A stretch of DNA of 64,000 bases, taken from the NCBI GenBank assembly GCA_016630955.3, contig CM049991.1:62001-126000 (forward strand), read 5' to 3'. The position numbers and the translations under genes were made by a program. Below are positions 55,060 through 64,000 of the stretch, piece by piece (the first letter of the stretch is position 1; each line of letters begins with the position of its first letter). The stretch is from Didymella arachidicola (Eukaryota > Ascomycota > Dothideomycetes > Pleosporales > Didymellaceae). The notes under the pieces are model-generated. The model had not been told where the DNA came from and searched no databases. It saw only the letters and a list, made by a program, of their open reading frames with translations.

Positions 55060-56799
55060 TCAGGTACTCCACCGGAAAAGCGGGTGCTTGTTATCCAAAC
55101 CCCTTATTTCGCTCGTGTTGAGCCCACTCAGAGCCTCCTCTGCTACGAGCTGCTTGTTGTCCCTTCTGCGGTTGTCACGCCTCATCCACAACCCCAGCAG
55201 CGACAGCGTTAGAACAACAGTACCCAAGGTTGCTATGTTTAGGCTCGTCGCAATAGTGTAGCGTGGTACATCTCTGGGCAAGTAGCTCCATGTAGCGATG
55301 AGGCCACCGAGATTGCCCATCATTGTATTGAGACCGAGAGCCTAGGGGAAGTCAGGGAATTGGTCCAAGTTGTAATCGTCTAAGCAGCACTTACGGAGGA
55401 CCTTGCAGTATTGCTCACTACATTCGCACTCGCCTGTGCATTGGCAAGCGAGCCAAACAGGAAGCACCCACTTGCGCCAACGAACATGGCCCCATACCTC
55501 AGGTCCGTACTGGTGCTGCCCAGGAACATGGCATATCCGATCAGCGAGATCAGCGCCCCGAGTATCATGATAACGTTCCTGCGGTCTAAACGCCATGACA
55601 GTCCAGACAGCGCAACTGTGAAAAACGCCCCCACAGCAAAGGGCGGCACAGAGTAGAGTTGTTGAACGATCATGCTATGAGTTGGATAGATCGAGCGGAC
55701 GACAGTAGGTGTGAAGAACGATATTTCCTAGGAGGTTAGCAAGCCACGATGCGGTTGGGCAAGAGGAGACTTACCTGGATGGTTATTTGAACTAGGCCAA
55801 GCGAAACAGCCGTGAACAACACAACTGGATTTCCCAGCCCTCTCGAAGCCTTCCTCATATCGAATTTCTCCAAGACTTCGGTGACTGCAACGCGCTCATC
55901 TTGCACACGAGAGATTGCAAGCGCTTTCTCTTCTGGTGTCAACCAACGTGCCTAGAAAGTCCTGGTGAGCAGGTTGAGCGCATCTCGCTGGGTATACTTA
56001 CAGTCTCCGGGCGATCCGTCATGGCCAGCAGTGCTACCAGTGCTAATGTAATAGTGATGACACCCTCAATGGCAAAGATCATCTGCCACCCCTTGGTACT
56101 GCCAAAGTGGTCGAGCTTCAAGATCGCACTTGCGAGCAGTCCGCTTGCGGCTCCACTGAGAGGCGCCATGACGATGTACAGACTGAGTCTGAAGGCCAGC
56201 TCACTGCCATTGAGCATCAGTGATCGAGTCATCCTTCTATGGTGCGTGATACTTACGACCTCCGATACCATCTCGACATGTAGTAACTGCAACCCCCAAA
56301 CAGGCCTGCCTCGAAGATACCCAAGAGGAACCTCACGGCTGCCGCTTGCGCGAAAGTCTGCCTCATTGTCAGTCAAGCACCATGCCCCACTCTCCTCATG
56401 TGAAAACGTACCTCAACAAATACAAAGCTCACACTCAGAACCCCAAAAGGCCAGCGTAGTTCCCGGCAGCACTCAGCCCGGATCAATGCACTTCGTCACC
56501 CACGTAGCAGGCACGCTACACAGAATATACGAGGCATAGAAAATGGGGAGTAGGGCATTAAAGTCGTTGCCATGCAGATCGAGGCTGCGCTCGAAACCGG
56601 CGAGTCGTGCGTTGCAGATGTTTACGCGGTCGATGGTGCAGAGAGCGTAGAGCACGGCGACTACAGGGCCGATGTAGAGGTCTATTTTCCAGCGGAGACG
56701 GCGCTCAGCTTCTGTGGTATTGGAGGTGCTGGTGGTACATGAGTCGGTGGGCGTGACTGCGATGCTGGGGTCGAGTTTGGGGTCGTCTTCTTGGGCCAT
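55060..56799 (-). pseudogene. allantoate-permease-type MFS transporter with two lesions in exon 1
   Basis: Six exons can be traced on the minus strand: 56412-56799, 56257-56357, 56002-56203, 55775-55951, 55395-55727 and 55060-55341. Exons 2-6 are clean and encode RFLLGIFEAGLF, YYMSRWYRRSELAFRL, MIFAIEGVITI and MTDRPETARWLTPEE, the Dal5/anion:cation symporter pattern. Exon 1 is 388 nt where 387 is required. After CIDPG a TGA stands where relatives have Trp, then VLPGTTLAF, then one extra T (run TTTTGGGG) shifts the frame to GVLSVSFVFVE. Correcting both would give about 493 aa. Earlier in-frame Met codons occur at 56880; 56799 fits relatives best. Alternatively these are sequence errors. Confidence 0.7.
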
Positions 56800-56899
56800 G
56801 ATGGAAGAGGAGGAGCGCTGAAGTAAACGGAGAGGCTCTTTCCATGTACAGGTCAATGTATAATCGATCGTGTTGTTCACTTTCTCACTCGCTAATTAT

Positions 56900-57692
56900 A
56901 TAGTGCAGCGGGTGTTAGTACGGGCTTGTGGTGCTCCAGAGACACTGGTTACCCACGTGGAGTACATCGCAATCCTTTCGGCGTTGCGGATAGATTAAGA
57001 TTGGCGACAGTACCAATGACGATTCGATGCCAAATTGAGGCCACGTAGATTCTCGCTGTTGTACGGAGCGGTCAGCGTTGAGAAAGAGTGACCCTTTACG
57101 TTGGTGGGTAGACACGAGTAAGTAGGTTTACAAAAGCAGAAATTTCGTGCTTTTTGGTCCAGTGCTAGCACTTTGATTGGCAGACAAACAAGTCAGGGTA
57201 TGGAATCCGTCGCCGACTAAGATCGGGCTTGATCGTGCTCCCGGTATCGCGTGCCATACGGCACAGTGATGCGAGCTCCCGGGAACGCGGTTTTCGGTCG
57301 AAGCCACCGATCAGGGATAGATCTGAGAGGGCGAAATTGTTCCTGGGAAACTCAACCCTCACTTGACTTGATATGGTAGACTAACATGATTCAACGGCTT
57401 CGTACAACAGGATTTGAACCACCAAAGCCAGTTACATGATGACCACGTGTAAGATGTTCCCTCACGCAAACGAATCCCGGTCCTTGGTCAATCACTCCGA
57501 GGTCAAAATACAAGTCAGTGAGGCTACTTGGTCCTCACGCAGCCTGCTATTTGAGTACCTGCCAGTACACCACGGAGCAATGTCACATTGTCTCACGTCC
57601 TTTCTCAGACCCCAAGATAACCTGACAAGAGCCTAGTACGACTTCATTCAGCATTATTGTACTCTGACAGCGCCCCACACCTTACCCTCGTC
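56900..57692. other. divergent intergenic region
   Basis: Between the broken MFS gene and the DUF574-type gene. It contains a GGTTCAAATCC on the minus strand (about 57409-57419) that looks like a tRNA B box, but no tRNA fold can be built around it. No gene is recognised. Confidence 0.4.
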
Positions 57693-58516
57693 ATGGCTCC
57701 AGGTATCCTCGCCTCCACCTCGTCGAGCGACGCCCAGGCGATTAAAGGCGTAGCTGGGATGTACGACTGTTACCAAGAAGGCAAAGGGCAAGATCCAGCA
57801 GCTGTCGCAGCCGGAAAGAATGTGACAAAGCTTCTTCCCAACTGTAGAGCCTGGGCCTACGAGAAGCGTGCCACGGTCAATCGCGCCGTACGCTTGCTCG
57901 CCAGAAATGGCATAACGCAAGTTGCCGACCTTGGGTCGGGCAAGCCGTCACCACACGGCAAGAGCACGCACGAGGCAGTACTCATGGTTTCACCTAAAGC
58001 GAGCGTGCTGTATGTCGAGATCAAGGGGACTGCGGTTGTCGAAGGGAAGAGGATGATTGAAGAGAGCGGGTGGGGCGAGAGAATGCTCTGGAGCCAGCAT
58101 TGATCATGGGTAACAAAGAGGCTGTACAACTCATTGATTCGAATAAGCCGGTCGTGCTCGTCATGTTTGTGCTGGTCCACTTCTTCCGGCCCGAGCAATA
58201 CCGTCCCATGATGGATTTCTGGAGAACGAATCTGGAGAAAGATAACGCACTTGTCATGATGCATGGTAGCTTTGATGAGTACGATCGGAAAACCCTGAAG
58301 AAGGTCTTGGTGCAATATGAGATGATGGGATTGAAGGCCTTTCTGAGATCTCGGGAGGAGTTGCTTGATATCATGAATGGCTGGTCATTGATGGAGTCAG
58401 GTATTGTCAGGGCGGGACACTGGGCTCCTGAAGCAAGAGAAGAGGAAGAGGGAGAAACCGTCGAACTTCGAGTTCTGGTGTGTTGCAGTTGCAAGATTGA
58501 CATAAAATGTTGCTAG
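57693..58516 (+). pseudogene. bacterial-type S-adenosyl methyltransferase (DUF574 family), frameshifted
   Basis: Two overlapping frames together cover a full DUF574-type protein of about 274 aa. The first (57693 to a stop at 58103) has GMYDCYQEGKGQDP (the RVYDYLLGGKDN box), LPNCRAWAYEKRATVNRAVRLL (the ARANRAFLxRAV box) and ITQVADLGSGKPSPHGKSTHE with SVLYVE, the SAM site. The second frame begins near 58070 and gives LIDSNKPVVLVMFVLVHFF, FWRTNLEKDNALVMMHGS and LRSREELLDIMNGWSLMESG. The switch lies at about 58060-58075 in a G run (GGGTGGGGCGAG). The total length is one base short of a multiple of three, consistent with one lost G. The family is mainly actinobacterial. No intron is needed. Confidence 0.65.
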
Positions 58517-59187
58517 TGTATACTCATTGAAAAACCCATCCTGTCAGTTATTCTCTGATCTCCTTATGCCATGGGTTGATGAAGAGATTCTAGCTTGTTG
58601 AGATGCTCCTGCATCTCATTATACTCCGGCTCCTCTGAATACAACCAAAGACGTGGGTGGTCAAGGCATCAATGTCGAAGAAATGTGGCTTCTTGCAGGC
58701 TGTGACCTTGAGAAGGAAGATCTGGAAGGCGAGTCGCCATGACGGAGAGATACTTATTGGCCAAAGTCGTGATTCGAATCGAACACAGTTCTGTTGAAGT
58801 AAAGAAGGGGCCGCGTGCATCTTGGCGAGCAGTCTTGCTCACCACACCAATCGTGCGTAGGCTAGGAAGTGATTACTCTTGGGGCCTGTGCATGATCGAG
58901 TTTCACGCAGGTTCATAGACTATCCTCAAGCGCTCGCGATACTGAGGATGGATGTCGAAGAGGTATCCATTCATCATATGTCGAAGCTTGGTAGGCAGGT
59001 CAAGGACTTGCAAATTGGGTCGAGTCAATTTGCTATGAACGGCATATTGTTCCAATGAAGTCGAGGGTCCCAACATGATGAGTTGCCCATGAACAGGAAA
59101 GAGGCCAGACGTTGTTTAAAGCAAAGGAAAAGATGAGAGTGAATCCAAAAATGTATGGAAACAACGTGAGAGCCCGCGGAGACCTGC
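58517..59187. other. convergent intergenic region
   Basis: No gene recognised. Short frames only. Confidence 0.45.
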
Positions 59188-59692
59188 TCAAAACATGCAA
59201 GCCCCGCAAGCTGCGGTCCCACCCATCTTGATAGGCGGTCTTGAGTCTCTCGCTTGTGGCACCCGACCAATATTGCCGCCGCTTCCACTGCTTCCGCTGC
59301 CTGGTCCAGCATTACCGCGGCCGTGCATGCCGGCCTGATAGCTGTCTGGCGCAGGCGTCACGTTCGCAGGGCGGTAGAACGCGCTGTTGCCAGGTGCGCG
59401 GTGTGGAGAGTTACGAGCAGCAGCCCATGTGTCGAGAGAAAAGAGGGTCGTAAGGTAAAGGGCGAAGAACATGAAAAGGCGGTCACCGAACGAAGTCTTA
59501 CTAGAGGATGTGAGCAGACATTAGGTGACGCGAAGCAGGGTCACTAACGTTTCTGACACCATGCTGGCGAAGTAGAGTTGATATGGCCAGGTAGACAAAT
59601 TGTGGAATTTCGAAATACACAGTGGAAAGAGAAAGAAAAAGAGAGATATGGGCACGAAAAGAAGTTAATTACCTGCTCCAAAGCGCGGTCAT
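59188..59692 (-). CDS. small Gly-rich membrane protein, SelK/SelG-like with Cys in place of selenocysteine
   Basis: Two exons on the minus strand, 59673-59692 and 59188-59500, with a 172-bp intron (GTAATT...CTAG); 110 aa. One transmembrane helix lies near the N-terminus (about residues 13-30, RLFMFFALYLTTLFSLDTW). A Gly/Ser/Pro-rich tail follows and ends GRVPQARDSRPPIKMGG then CGAC. The layout, with a short lumenal end, one helix, a Gly-rich tail and a final GR...PP..GG..C(G) box, resembles selenoprotein K/G, where the Cys position is selenocysteine in animals. The family call is tentative. It is divergent from the SPOUT gene with 219 bp between starts. The 20-nt first exon is inferred from frame and splice sites. 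Confidence 0.5.
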
Positions 59693-59911
59693 GGTTGCCT
59701 TACGGTAACTGAAGTCGATCAGCGGCCCCGCATTTAGGGTTGGCGCTAATGCAGGACCGTGCTGGGGTGATCAAAAATACCTTCGCTCGAAAACTCGACC
59801 AACCTCTTTTCACGCGTTCACGTGCCAAGCATCGCACTGCTAGCAAGCAGCACCATCACCGTGCCAGAGCACTCCAGTTACCGAGCCAACATTGCTAAAT
59901 TAAGTGCCGAC

Positions 59912-61239
59912 ATGGTCGACAGTAAGGTGCGCATTGTTCTTCACTCGCACTCCACATGTGAAAGCTTACGCGTTTTCAGAAGCGCAAGCATGCTTCGGTA
60001 GTTGTCCACCAGACAACCAAACAAGACGGTCCAAACAAGAAGGGCAAGTCAGGACCTCAAGATGCAGAGGACATTGATACTTCCCGCCCCACAGCGCTTT
60101 TCAAACCCACCAAGGCCAGGGATTGGACGGTCAGCATCGCGTTACCCGGAAGTTGGCTTTTGAATGCTAAAAAGCCTGATCACAAGACGATGCAAGTAGG
60201 CCGCATTGCGCGTGCTGCTGCGGTCTTCTGTGTTGATGAGATCGTGGTCTTTGATGATAACCCCTCTGGATTCACACCGAACGTAGTATCTGATCGTTAC
60301 ACACGCGGTAAGAAGTCAAAGTCGAAGCAAGAGATCCTCAATAGTATCTTGGAAGAAGACGAGCCATGGCAGAACCCAGATCAATTCCTCTACCATGTCC
60401 TTGCCTTTGCAGAATGCCCTCCGCATCTGAGGTATAGCCATGACGATCCAAGCTTGAGCATCTTCCAGAAACACAAGAATCTTGAGTGGACAGGAACTTT
60501 GCCTAGTATGGATATGCCGCACCATCTGAGACCCCATGAGTGGTGCCAGTTCCGTGAGGGCGTGGTTATGGGCCCTGCAGAATCACCCACCGCCAGCAAG
60601 AGCTCAAAAAAGAAGAGCAAGAATGAAGCAGATGAGTATGTCTACGTCAAATGTGGTCTGCCCTTTCCGGTGCTTGTACCGGTGCCGCCGGGTGCACCAA
60701 TCGAGCCCGCTATGCGCACCACAGTACGATTTGCCAGTTCAGAGCCCCCTAAGAATTGGCCACATTTGTCGCAGGCGGATTGCGAAGGTCTCGAGGCTAC
60801 CGCTTGCGCCTCATCGCTTCCTCGTGAGGAAGCAGGGTATTACTGGGGCTACTCAGTACGCAAGGCGTCGTCTCTCAGTACGGTCTTCTCTGAGTGTGAG
60901 TTCTCCGGCGGCTACGACTTCACCGTCGGCACCTCGGAGCGAGGCGTCGATGTGCGCGATCTCATACCTGCGACAACGTCCGATCCTTCGGTGCAGGCGC
61001 CGGAGAAGTTCAATCATCTTCTCCTTGTTTTTGGCGGTGTTGCTGGGATTGAGCCAGCCGTCGCAAACGACCCGGTGCTCGCAGAAAAGGGACTTGGGAA
61101 AGGAAGTGCGCATTCGCTGTTTGATTCGTGGGTGAACTTGGTGCCTGGTCAAGGCAGCAGGACGATACGGACAGAAGAAGCTGTCGAGTTTGGGTTGTGC
61201 GCCTTGAAACCATACGTGGACTCAATGTATTCCATCTAG
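59912..61239 (+). CDS. SPOUT-type RNA methyltransferase (SPOUT1/C9orf114-like)
   Basis: Two exons, 59912-59926 and 59980-61239, with a 53-bp intron; 424 aa. Exon 1 encodes only MVDSK. Start of the fold: WTVSIALPGSWLLNAKK, then MQVGRIARAAAVFCVDEIVVFDD, the strand-helix typical of this DUF171/Methyltrn_RNA_3 family. An OB-like insert occupies the middle (KCGLPFPVLVPVPPGAPI). The SAM-binding knot is at the end: HLLLVFGGVAGIEPAV and SWVNLVPGQGSRTIRTEEAVEFGLCALKPYV. Human SPOUT1 methylates RNA and has been linked to spindle and centromere biology; fungal roles are unknown. The N-terminal basic tail suggests nuclear or RNA association. Confidence 0.9.
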
Positions 61240-61958
61240 TAAGGGATTGTGGTAGCAGAAGACAGGAGGGAGACGAGCCTCGACATCCTGATGGACAACA
61301 ATGGTAGGCTGCGAAGAAGAGGTTTCCCGCTCCAAGTCATGAAGCATCGGAGACTATTGCAACTTGAACATACATGGAGCAGTCTCGCGTGCCGAAGGGG
61401 ATCACGTCGCAACCATGAAGGCCTCTGTTTAAATCCCAACTCTGCCTACAATTTCGTTTACGACGCATTGACACCACCAGTCTTCCACAACACAGCAAAT
61501 TAGCGAAGTCAGGCGACCACACATTATCCATGTAATCGAGCACATCAGGTCATATCGATATCGAATCCAAAACGGAGCGGTCTCTGGGACCGACGGTTAT
61601 CGCGAGAGAATCGCCTCTGGTGTCACCAAGGCCAGCGGGGTCAAGCACGTGTGCTAAGCGCCGTGGCTGAGCACTTCTGCAGCAGCGGCACTGTCGGCTT
61701 TCTCTCACTCAGGAGGTTTAATCTCTTCCATCGCAACAGGCTGCTCTGCTCTCCAAGTGCTTTTGACTGCGCAGCTGCAAATCACACCCGCGTTGCTGCT
61801 GGCGATCGCGTTCGTTCGGGTCCTTCCTTTGCCAGCCTGACCGAGACATCTTCAACACTGATTGGCAGGAGCGCATCAAACGCTTACTCGACTCATTGCA
61901 AACCGAGGGCCGTTTTGAATCCGAGAGTCGACTTATTCCAGTACATTTCGAACGAAAG
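61240..61958. other. intergenic, no gene recognised
   Basis: Promoter space of the ECL1-kinase gene. The frame of that gene is open upstream of its ATG to about 61896 but has no earlier Met. Confidence 0.45.
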
Positions 61959-63467
61959 ATGGCCTTTGCAACAGGTTGGACTGTCGATTACTGTCTCTCC
62001 TGTGACCGCCAAATCGAAGGCGGCGCATACTGCTCGCAGGCATGCAGACTGTCTGACATAGCTAAATCCCAAGAACATGTTGCAGAGAGGCAATACACTC
62101 CATCTGAGTCTTCTTTCGCTTGTTACAGACCTCATCGTCTCCAAAGCGACTCAATCAGTCTTAGTAGTGGTCTGAGCTTTGTCACATCTAAATCCAGCAT
62201 TTCAAGCTACGCGACGGCGTCAAGTGGGTCGCTTGGGTTTCGAAAGCAGCCATCCCAAGCAAGCTCTGCTCTGCTCGAAAACTACATGTCATTATTTCAG
62301 AAGCAGCCGAGGATCACGATTGATCTCTCCAGTAACACATCGAGCTTTTCATCCTCAAGGCCAGTGTTCAGTAGCGAGTGGCTACAACATCTCGACTCTC
62401 GGGGAATTCTTCTGGACGCTTCGCAAGCATTGGACTGGTCTGGCCGTGGCCAGCATGTCGAATACGGTCCAGAAGATGAACCTGACATCCCCTTGACAAC
62501 GAAAGGGATACTGGGTCACGGGATATCAGGTATCGTTGACAAAGTCGCATGTCGCAGAATCGACCTTGCGCGCAAGATAGTTCGGTGCACACGTCGCTTG
62601 ACGAAAGAAGAAGCTATCACCGAAGTTGAGCACCTGCAGCGATTGCCGCACCGACACGTTATCCGGCTAGTCGGCACTTACCTTCTAAGAAAGGATCTCG
62701 CCATTTTGACGTATCCAGCGACTGAACAGAATCTTGAGGAATACATGGAGCTAGTGCACGAAACCTTAACTTGTGCGGCTGCTGCACATCTCGGAGACTT
62801 AAGCGGCAGATGGGCAAGGACGCTGTTTGGGATCATTGCTTGTTTGACAGGTGCTGTGGCCTTTATCCACGAGCGAAATGTCAAGCACATGGACATCAAG
62901 CCTACAAACATATTAATCAGGCAGCCAGCCAGAGAGGATGTAGCTAAAGTGTACATCGCCGACTTTGGCATTGCACGAGCATACAAGTCTGCCAATGAAT
63001 CATTTACTGACTCGCCAGTCCCCTTCACCCGAACCTACACCGCTCCCGAGGTTGCCCAGCAGGACATTCGAGGACTATCTGCGGAGATATTTTCCCTTGG
63101 TTGTGTGTTCATGGAGATACTGGCAACAACGACATCCACACCGACAAGGGACGAACGCAAATGTCTAGAAGATAGTCGTTCTCACGACACCGACACGTCA
63201 TATCAGGCCAATTTGCCAGAGGTGCTCAAGTGGTATATGCGCGTAGAACCGCTTATATTTTATCGACTGTCGAAAATTGATCCCTTACTACCTCCTCAAA
63301 TGAACTGGCATGCTACACATTTGTCAAGGTTAATACCCGAAATGCTGGATATCCATCAAAGCAAGCGTCCGTCGGCCGCCAGGCTGAAAGCGTATATGTC
63401 ATGGCTCTGCTGCGGGCATTGCGACAAAGGACCAGAGCCATTTGAGGCTGCTGAGAAGTCACAATGA
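61959..63467 (+). CDS. ECL1-like zinc domain fused to a protein kinase
   Basis: Single-exon ORF of 502 aa. Residues 1-35 (GWTVDYCLSCDRQ then YCSQACRLSD; Cys 12, 15, 25, 29) form the zinc-binding motif of the Ecl1/2/3 'life-span regulatory' family. A Ser-rich region and SSALLENYMSLFQ, resembling the end of stand-alone ECL1 proteins, follow to about residue 113. From about 185 a protein kinase domain begins: ILGHGISGIVDKV (Gly loop), ARKIVRC (probable VAIK Lys), VKHMDIKPTNIL (catalytic loop, HMD instead of HRD), VYIADFGIAR (DFG) and TYTAPEV (APE). Catalytic residues are present. No splice sites that would divide the ORF are evident. Its partner or pathway is unknown. Confidence 0.75.
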   Translation: MAFATGWTVDYCLSCDRQIEGGAYCSQACRLSDIAKSQEHVAERQYTPSESSFACYRPHRLQSDSISLSSGLSFVTSKSSISSYATASSGSLGFRKQPSQASSALLENYMSLFQKQPRITIDLSSNTSSFSSSRPVFSSEWLQHLDSRGILLDASQALDWSGRGQHVEYGPEDEPDIPLTTKGILGHGISGIVDKVACRRIDLARKIVRCTRRLTKEEAITEVEHLQRLPHRHVIRLVGTYLLRKDLAILTYPATEQNLEEYMELVHETLTCAAAAHLGDLSGRWARTLFGIIACLTGAVAFIHERNVKHMDIKPTNILIRQPAREDVAKVYIADFGIARAYKSANESFTDSPVPFTRTYTAPEVAQQDIRGLSAEIFSLGCVFMEILATTTSTPTRDERKCLEDSRSHDTDTSYQANLPEVLKWYMRVEPLIFYRLSKIDPLLPPQMNWHATHLSRLIPEMLDIHQSKRPSAARLKAYMSWLCCGHCDKGPEPFEAAEKSQ

Positions 63468-64000
63468 TATCGATTCCTTACCGTCTATACATACATGTCA
63501 TTCGACAGAATCTGTCTAATTACCCGCCGATCCGACATTATCTCAAGAAACCTCGTCGCTGAGGTTTGCTGCCGGAAACCAAAATCTGTATCGGTCAATG
63601 GCAGGATATTGGCACATTGCTATGGGTACCCAATAAGGGGTATCCTCAGCGGTGGATGTATTCGAAAGTGAGTGCGTCAGTTTACTTCCTGCCACAGAGC
63701 AAGCACTTGGACTGATTCAGGCATTTTCATACCTATCCGAAATGGGGTTCGATTTACTTTCGCGAGTCGAATCTGAGAGAAGTTGGACGATCGAATTCTA
63801 CAGTCATCCTTAAAAACATCAGCAGCAGATAAGCGCAGGTCCCTGTTGTGGCCTTCGATGACGGGCGCAAAGAGACGGTGCATTTTGAGAGACTAAAGAA
63901 CACACAACGAGCACGGGAGGGGCCGCGGAAGGTGTTAAAGGAGTGATCGTTGAACTCCATAAGGGCTACCGGTACGCGTCCGTCTACAAAAGTCTCCAGC
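63468..64000. other. end of window, no gene recognised
   Basis: Short overlapping minus-strand frames (63677-63960) show no domain or splice support. They could be the edge of a gene outside the window. Confidence 0.4.

Noticed and set aside
57405..57430. tRNA-like B box (GGTTCAAATCC) on the minus strand
   Set aside because: The flanking bases do not form a T stem, and no A box, anticodon arm or acceptor stem can be built within 90 bp.

Overview
This window is nuclear DNA from a filamentous ascomycete (Pezizomycotina). The evidence is short GT-AG introns of about 43-60 bp with one GC-AG intron, HET-domain genes, a fungal DPR-repeat dehydrin-like gene, a cutinase, a YAP-type bZIP factor and Fot1/pogo-like transposons. 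A Dothideomycete is my best guess, but that is inference. I resolved about 27 genes and pseudogenes, most with exon-intron structures that keep a continuous reading frame. I saw no convincing tRNA, rRNA, CRISPR array or bacterial-style operon.

Layout. 0-13.5 kb: HET-domain gene, CPD-photolyase-type gene, secreted alkaline phosphatase, single-pass membrane protein, EI24/RRT8-type membrane protein and DPR dehydrin-like protein. 13.5-21.4 kb: a decayed HET pseudogene, a secreted cysteine-containing protein with a GC-AG intron, and an intact 875-aa HET gene that resembles the pseudogene. 22-29.5 kb: SNX3-type PX protein, a solute:sodium symporter, phosducin-like protein 3, a small candidate gene and a bZIP factor. 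29.5-32.3 kb: no gene recognised. 32.3-36.8 kb: ketosamine-kinase-like gene, cutinase and FAD monooxygenase. 37.1-39.0 kb: an apparently complete pogo-type transposon. 39-43 kb: GST, a class I methyltransferase and a protein made of two fused GST-like halves. 43.6-48.2 kb: exosome RRP40, ribosome-associated Hsp70 SSZ1 and an F-box/LRR-like gene. 48.4-50.5 kb: a second pogo-type transposon with one nonsense codon. 50.8-56.8 kb: an uncharacterised disordered protein, a mitochondrial HAD-family protein and a broken allantoate-permease-type MFS gene. 57.7-63.5 kb: a frameshifted bacterial-type (DUF574) methyltransferase, a small SelK-like protein, a SPOUT-type methyltransferase and an ORF joining an ECL1-like zinc domain to a protein kinase.

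How the genes relate. RRP40 and SSZ1 share a 225-bp divergent promoter and both serve RNA/ribosome biology, as probably does the SPOUT methyltransferase, which is divergent from the SelK-like gene. Photolyase, dehydrin, GSTs and alkaline phosphatase are stress or nutrient functions but do not form an obvious cluster. The least ordinary items are the ECL1-kinase fusion, the double GST, the broken DUF574 gene of possible bacterial origin, and a 17-bp-period repeat near the ends of both transposon families. I did not find a clear new multi-gene system.
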